A DNA stretch of 6,863 nt from CAMDWQ01 sp964497635 (GTDB taxonomy: Bacteria; Omnitrophota; Gorgyraeia; 2-02-FULL-51-18): positions 1 to 6,863 of the forward strand of contig CAZCDB010000068.1 of assembly GCA_964497635.1 (NCBI GenBank). Reading direction: 5' to 3'. Every line of letters begins with the position of its first letter. Position 1 is the first letter of the stretch. Of the stretch, positions 1 to 6,800 are shown one piece after another. Both the position numbers and the translations under genes were made by a program. The notes below the pieces were generated by a model, which saw nothing but the letters and a program-made list of their open reading frames with translations, had not been told where the DNA came from and did not search any database.

Positions 1-867
1 CTAAAGGTGTATCGATACCTCCATGATTTTCTGCTTCAAAGGGGTGTGGACACCACAAGCCTTGATTATGACTTATCCGGAGCGGACGTGCTTTCTGCTC
101 TCTACATCACAGATGCTAAAGAGATGAATTTTTATGACGCCCTGCCGTTTGGTGATGAAAAAATCAACCCGGAAATGTTTCGTGAGCACAAAAAGTTTTA
201 TTTTCAATATCGAGCGACCAAAGGCTTTGGCTATGGCGAGCTTCTGTGGGCGATTGGCAGTGCCAAGGTCCCGCTCTTGTGGGAATTGGAGGCTCTGGGG
301 GCGAGCAATATTTTGATTCAAAAGACTTCGGATCGTGTCCATGAGATTTCATTTGATTGGTCTTACGAAGGAAATGCCAAAACCCTAAAGCGTCGTACAA
401 TTATTTATCATGAAGAAGTCTTGGACTCGCAGACTCTTCGATCCCAAAATCGTCAGGGGAGCGTATATTTGCGTAAAGCCCAGCTGGGTTTTCGGGCGAC
501 ACCATCAGATTTACGCTCGCAAGCCGTGATCGCTTTTGAAAAGATAGACCCAATTCCAGGGTATCAGGCGGTTTCTTTGGGTAGTCGGAGCGATTTTCCC
601 AGAAGAAGCGCTGTTCATGACGATTACCTAAACGGTGAATACGGGGATTTAGCGGAAGTCCAGGTTTGGCTTCCAAGTCCTAAGGTTTCAGTTGAGCCTG
701 AAAAAGCGCTGACCAAAGGGATGAGTTTTAGGAGGGTAAAAGATGGGGCAATTTATAAAATTACAGATTTTCAAGATGATCTTATTATCCTGAATGGCAC
801 CTTAAAGGTCAGTCGGAAATTTTTGGAAGCTCAGTATGAGCCTATCGATAGCGGCGCAAGGTTGGCG
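1..867 (+). repeat. Duplicated module, copy 1 (unknown domain plus small beta-rich domain)
   Basis: Residues 1-289; its beginning lies upstream of the window. It matches residues 1126-1416 (copy 2) along its length. Landmarks are YDLSGADVLSAL (23-34), ITDA and FYDAL (36-48), ATKGFGYG (72-79), AIGSAKV (84-90), WELEALGASNILIQK (94-108), FDWSYEG (118-124), RTIIY (132-136), VYLRKA (155-160) and FEKIDPIPGY (179-188). The glycine loop followed by an aspartate after a strand (SGAD ... YDAL) resembles a divergent Rossmann or methyltransferase core, but the resemblance is weak. Residues about 240-283 form a separate beta-rich piece (GMSFRRVKDG, YKITDF, LIILNG, YEPID) that looks like a small SH3-type barrel. 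The module ends at a GARLA motif. I do not recognise the family and assign no function. Confidence 0.8.
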
Positions 868-3800
868 ACTGAAAAAACTTCCATCCAGGAATTGCTTAGA
901 AACGATTGGGTGGATAAATGGAATAAATGGGACGGGGAGCCCGAGCCGAGGACTGATTCGGAAAATAATTTTATTATCCGGCAATTGAAGAGATGGTCGG
1001 CTGCGAGCCCTGCATCGGTCATCGATATGGGCACAGGCCCTGAATATTACCTGGCAAAGCTGCTAAAGGAGCGTTACCCGGATTGGGATGTCCATGCGTT
1101 GGACATGGGGACGCCTGCGGGCCGAACGCAGGTGCCGCCGGGAATTTCTTATCATCAATCTTTCATGGAGAGTGTGGCCTTGCCGGAGAATTCGTTTGAT
1201 ATTTTGACCTACGGTCGCACGTTTGACTATACGGATAAAGAAAAATCAGCGGATGAAATAATGCGTCTTATGAAGCCCGACGGACTTGCGATTCTTACTT
1301 TATTTCATCCGGAGGCCGTGTATATAAAAGAATCATTAAGAAGAGAAGCGGAAGCACAGGCCCTATTTGATCTTTTACAATATCTGGCGTATCAGGCCAG
1401 AAATGAGCGTCCTATGGACCCTGGGTTGGCTCGGTCTTTCATTCAAAAAATGGCTCATCCGGCCGTTCTGGCTTGGGCCCAAAAAAGCATTCAAGAGTTC
1501 GCTCGTATAAATATTTCCACTTCCAGGGAAGCGTTTGTAAAGAGTACAGAAAGCATGATAAAGCAATATGGTGAATTATTGGCTATGAAAAAATTTGAAA
1601 ATAAAAAAATTTTTAAGAATGAGGAAGCTATCCGTCAGTTTTTTCAAAAGAAGGGTTTCTGGGTGGAAGTGACCGAGATCCGGGATTTTTCAGGAGATTC
1701 GTTGTATGGAGTGGTTTTACGAAAGCAGACAGCCAAGCCCATGCCAGAAATACCAGAATCTGAATCGGTCGATTTGCGGAAAGTGTTGACGGCGGTTGCT
1801 CAGAAGTTGGCGGAAGTGCCTGGGGCCGAGGGCCGTATCCGCGGCCTGGACTCAGTTCCTGCATCGCTCCAGCTTCGTCTTACACCGTCGCTGGATTTGC
1901 TGGATGCCACAATGCCGCTTCAAGGTGGGTTGAGGGAGATTTTTTATACGATTCTCAAAGAGCTTATTTCCAATGCTTTGGTGGAGCCTGGAGATGGGGT
2001 GGTCGATCTCATTTTTACGATGAATTCAGAAAAATCAGAAGCCACGCTGACCATTTATAATCAAAATCCAATTAATTACGAAGTCTTGATGTCTAGAGCC
2101 AGAGAGGCAATTGCGAACGGTGAAATGTATCGTGATACAAGATTTCCCTTGGATGTTTATGTGATCCCGCAAAGCGGCCAAGCTTGGAATAAAGCTCGTG
2201 TGATGGGCTTGGACATCAATCGGTTCACGGTAAAAATCACCGACGAGAAAGAGTTTGAAGCGATCCTGTCTCAACGCGGAGGAAAATTTTCTCTCCCATT
2301 CATCATCGGCCTTAGCAGCAAAAAACAAAAAGGATCCGCTTTTGGCGGAGGTCAGGGGATGGGCCTTGCCATGTCGAATGACCGTGTCGTAGGGTTGGGA
2401 GGGAAATTTAAAATAGAGAGCAAAGAGAGTTTTGGGACGGCTGTCTCGATTACATTTCCTGTGGCTTCTGCCGCACGGCTAGCCAACACCTCTATCATCC
2501 CTCTGCCCGAGATTGTGCGTGTCGCAGATCGTGTGATTGATTTTGCCGAGCACGGCGTGGCTTTTGACAGCGAGGAGCAAAAGGTGGGGGTGGCTCGTGA
2601 GCTTGCCAAGATTGTGACGGAGAATTTGGAGGAGTTTGTGCCCAATACATTGGCAAGGTTTGCGGTGGCTGAGCAGATCCGCCTATTGCAGGATCATTTA
2701 AGCCAGGTAAATGGCCAAATGAGCGCGCAGGACGAAGAAACAGTGCTGGGACTGGCGAAGATCGTGATAGCTGGTTTTACTAATAGATCGGTTCAGGAAG
2801 CTGAAAACTTAAGAGATAGATTAGCCCCGCTTACGGCTGGGACCTTTAAGATTGAACTTTTAATAAAACGCATCAAGGCAGCCAAGGTATTTTTTGAAAA
2901 GAAGGGTTTTGCTGCCGAGGATTTGAGAAAACTCATTTCCATTGTGATCTACAATCAACTGGCCCAGCGTGTTGCCAATCTTGCTAGCCACAAGGCCATG
3001 GAAACATCTGAGCGTCAGAGGATCGTGAGATCTTTGATCGATCAGCAAATAGTGGACGCAAAAACGGACCAGGACATGGAATTTTTGAGGCAAGAATTAT
3101 TTTCCGGAGCTAGAAGTATCCGTGAATATTTCAGGATAAGCGCAAGAAAATTATTCTCAGGCGAGAGCGGTCAGTCCCTGGACCGATATACGGATGCGCT
3201 AGAACAATTTCGGCGTGCGTATTTTGTTACGGAAATCATGGATGATGATCTTGGAAAGCTGATCTTTCGGAATAATTTTTTGCAACTTCGCAGGCTTGAG
3301 CGGTTCAAGCCCACAGCCTCTTTGAATGCGGTAGCCCGGCGCATCGTCCGTCACAAACTATTACAAACAAAAGTCCTTGAAGCTTATCATAAGATCTATT
3401 TATCGATGAAAGATCAGGGGCTGCTGAAGTCTGAGCTAACTTATGATTTTTCAGGAGCGGATATTTCCACGGCGCTCCTGCTAACGGATGCCCAAACGCT
3501 TTATTTTAATGACGCGCTTTCTTTTAGCTTTGATGCTGATCCCAACGATCCGCAATTTGCACGTTTAAAAGAAGCCTACATTACAGACAAGTCGACCAAA
3601 GGCTACTCCAACGGCAGTTTGCTTGAGTCCATAGGCAGTGCCCGGGTTCTTTTGGAGTGGGAGCTTGAGATCCTAGGCGCCAAAAATATTCTTTTCCAAA
3701 AAGATCCCGTAGATCCAGCGCGCTTTGAAGTCACCTTTGACTGGTCCTATGATGGATCCGTCACCTTAAATAAGCCCCGAAAAATAATTTATACCGAAAC

Positions 3801-6800
3801 AACCTTTAATTCGGACACGGAGATCGAGCGCCACTCTCAGAATGTCACCTTCGGCATGTATTTACGTAAGGCGGATTTTGATCGCTCAAAACTCTCAGCG
3901 GTCAAGGCGCCTATCCTGATCTCTTTTGAGAAGGTTGAGAGTATTCCAGGTTACCGCCGAATTCCGTTTGTGGATATACTCGGCGGGGATATTTCTTCGC
4001 TCTATGTGAATGGCGTAGATAAGCAGTATGCGGATATCCGGCAGGCTGCTGTGTTTGTCAAAGAAGAGTCTCGCGAGAGTATTGTTTGGAAAGCGGGGGA
4101 CCGGGCGCGGGATATTGAAAGCGGGGAAGAGCACGTTATTGCGGATATTTTTGGTGATGGCAGGATCCGATTTGAAGGTCAGACGGGAACTCTGGCACGC
4201 AAGATCTTTGAGCGGGGATATAGAAAAGTTGATGGCGCGCGGTTGGCGGCGAAAGTGTCGGACCCGTTGACCACGACTGAGGAGAGGCAGAGGCGCCAGA
4301 AGCAGATTTTGAGGAGGCTTGGAAAATCAGCTGCGGGGTCTCCGGAAAAAAGGGCGGAGGCTCTTTTGAAACTCATGATAGCCGATAAAGTCAAAGTGGT
4401 TGTGGTGGACGATCAAGCTTCCAACGATTTTAAAAGCGGCGTGGTGGATTTTCTCAAAAAAAACTTTGGCGATAAAAATGTTTTTGAGGCCAAAACTTTT
4501 GTACAGTTTGCCGAGACCACTCCTGCTAGGGTTCGTGTCGCGATGGTTGTTAATTTCCGCGGAGGACAGCGTAGCGCGAGTGCTAGCCGCTGGACCAAGG
4601 ATAGAGTCGAGCAGGACCGCGAGAATGCCCGGTACGGTTTGGAGCTTGTGTCGTTTGTTGCTCCTTCGGGTGCGGCGATGCCGGAAAGGGCGATGCGGCA
4701 GATCCTGATGGATGCTCTTTTGCAAAAATACCTCCTTGAAGCACCCGCTAGACCCGCGCAGACCCCTTCGAATAAGCCACAGCCGTCCAGCGGCAGCATC
4801 TCGCCCGCGACGAGTGTGACGGAGGTCGCTTCAGTCATTACGGATTTTTATTTTCGCATGAAAAACCGTGATGAGCAATCCCGCGGGTCTTTTTCAAGAG
4901 CAACGTTCGCTAAAAATATTATAGGCAAACTAACAGCGGACACACTCAGCGGATGGCCGGCTGAAGAGAAGGTGGGAATATTTGAAAAGAAAATTGCCAA
5001 AGTAAAGTCGGGTCACCAAGGAATCGTTCTAAAACTGTCAGATCCATTCCGCGAGCGTCTTTTTGAAATTTTTAAGGATTTTACCTTTGGCCCAGATTAC
5101 CTGGATACAGTCCGACCCCAGATCATTAAAAGAGTGGAGCCTCTCGTGAGAGAGTTTCTTGAAAAAAGCAGGTCAGCCGGCTCACGGCTGGCTGCCGAAG
5201 ATCTCTCACACAACCGAACGGGTGGATTTTCTGAGGCAGAGCTTTCGAGAGATTTTGCCAATTTGGAGGCCATGCACGCGGGGCGGATCACGCCCGCTAT
5301 TGAAAAGTGGCTCCGTAAAAAAGAATCTCTGGGTCAGAAGCTCGAGATCCTTGTCGTGGGAGTGGGGCGGGGGATGGTACCTTTTGATCTGGTGCAAAAG
5401 TATGGTGACCGGGTTGAGGTTTATTCGATCAACTATCCTGAGGCCAACCTTTTGCATACCAAAGAATCACTGCTTGGCCAGCTTGGCGACGGTGTTTTGA
5501 CCGACTCTCAGGCGGAAGCGGCGGTAGCTAAGCTTCACGCCAACTTTGCACTCACCAATGCAGAGGAAAGTCTGGGCCGTTTGGAAGACAAAAAATTCCC
5601 CATCATTATTACCGCACAAGCCATGATGGAGTGGGCCATGAAGCCTCGCGTGCTTGAGGTGCTAAAAACCCATCTTGAAGAGGAGGGGGAACTTTTTACT
5701 GATCTGGGCATCATGGAAATTCGCGAAGCCTTTGCAGGCAGAGACAAACTCATACATCCTGTAGACTTTTTTAATTCTCTATCAAGTGATCCGTCCCGTC
5801 CGGAATTTGTTTTGTATGAAATGAATTCACCTGTCCTTTTGCAAAAAAACCAAGTTCCCGCGTACCCTATGCTTCACGTCATCAATCACGACCCTAGCAA
5901 TGTCCATATTCCTCTGGAGCCCAGACCGGGTAGTCCCTACACGATTTATGATGCCGATCCGCCGCCTTATCGGGTGGTGGAGGCGTCTTTATCAGGGATC
6001 CGGTGGATGCGCAACGACTCAATTGCCGACAGGGGTGATGTTTCGCGGTTGCATCTGGACTTGACTGACGATGAAATCAACAAATTATTTTCACATATTC
6101 GTGGAATTTTTTCATTGAATGCGATTGTGGATCTTACCCCATCGATCAAGGCTTCAAACAAATATGATTTTGTGATATCGCTTTTTGATCACACCGGAGC
6201 GCTTGTTGCCCGTATCCCTGTGACTTATGACCCCTCAAGCGGCATCGTTGTCTTGGATATCGGAGGATCATTTTATAAAAACATAATTTTTTCGGCGGGG
6301 CAATATCCCGCTGGAGTGGACCCGACGCAGATCAGTCAATGGATCGAGAGAGAATTTTGGCGCCGCTTCTATCGAGTTCTTAGAGATCACGGGTTTAGCG
6401 AGTTTCAAGCGGAGGCCACAAATCAGACAAGAGATTATTTTTCTGCCATCGGCTTTAGGGAGACAGCCAAATATAATTATTTTCATAAAATTCTTTATCG
6501 CGACACGGACCGCGCCGCATTTTTTGAACTGCTAGAACTTCTCAACGCAAACCACTGGTTGATACAAAATCCGCAGGATGGATATCAGGACAAAGATTTT
6601 TTTGGATATCACAGGCAGCCAGCAGGCAACTATGACCCCTATCCCAATCGCGGCGCGGTTTTGCGGTGGACGCAAGCTGAATATAAAAGGCGAAAAGAGG
6701 TTATGGCTCGTATCGTTGACGACCGTGTTTCCAATGGGTTTAGAGTATATCCAAATCAAACCCCTATGCCACAAGAGGGCCGCAGGCAACTGGTAAGTTT

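Noticed and set aside
730..793. Strong Shine-Dalgarno-like AGGAGG at 730-735 followed seven bases later by ATG (743), opening a 16-codon frame-2 reading frame
   Set aside because: The purine run comes from the Arg-Arg codons agg agg of the main frame, the product is only 16 residues, and nothing else supports internal initiation.
2347..2361. GGAGGT with good spacing to the in-frame ATG of Met787, which could be an internal start
   Set aside because: The bases are dictated by the Gly codons of the G2 box, and a protein starting there would begin in the middle of the ATP-binding motif.
2602..2766. Apparent short internal repeat in the helical spacer (LAKIV at residues 868-872 and 918-922)
   Set aside because: Only five residues match and the flanks align poorly; chance similarity between amphipathic helices.
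3103..3122. FSGARSIR at residues 1035-1042 as another GARLA motif
   Set aside because: It shares only Gly-Ala-Arg, lacks the Leu-Ala, and sits inside a helical region with no visible boundary.
4456..4464. Run of eight A followed by C giving an in-phase A AAA AAC slippery heptamer; a second copy at 5844-5850
   Set aside because: Lys-Asn codons produce it by chance. A -1 shift meets a stop within a few codons at the first site and within about 16 codons at the second, and no downstream pseudoknot was evident to me.
4400..4708. A 102-codon + strand frame-2 open stretch
   Set aside because: Overlaps the frame-1 coding sequence, has no ribosome binding site of note and no recognisable motif; a shadow frame.
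4413..4838. A 141-codon open stretch on the minus strand, with an overlapping 132-codon one at 4327-4725
   Set aside because: They lie opposite the coherent frame-1 protein. The translations are rich in Arg, Ser and Ala with no domain pattern, as expected from antisense reading of this coding region.
5159..5500. A 113-codon + strand frame-2 open stretch
   Set aside because: Overlaps the second methyltransferase-like domain in the real frame, whose glycine-rich motif is clear in frame 1; composition looks like a shadow.
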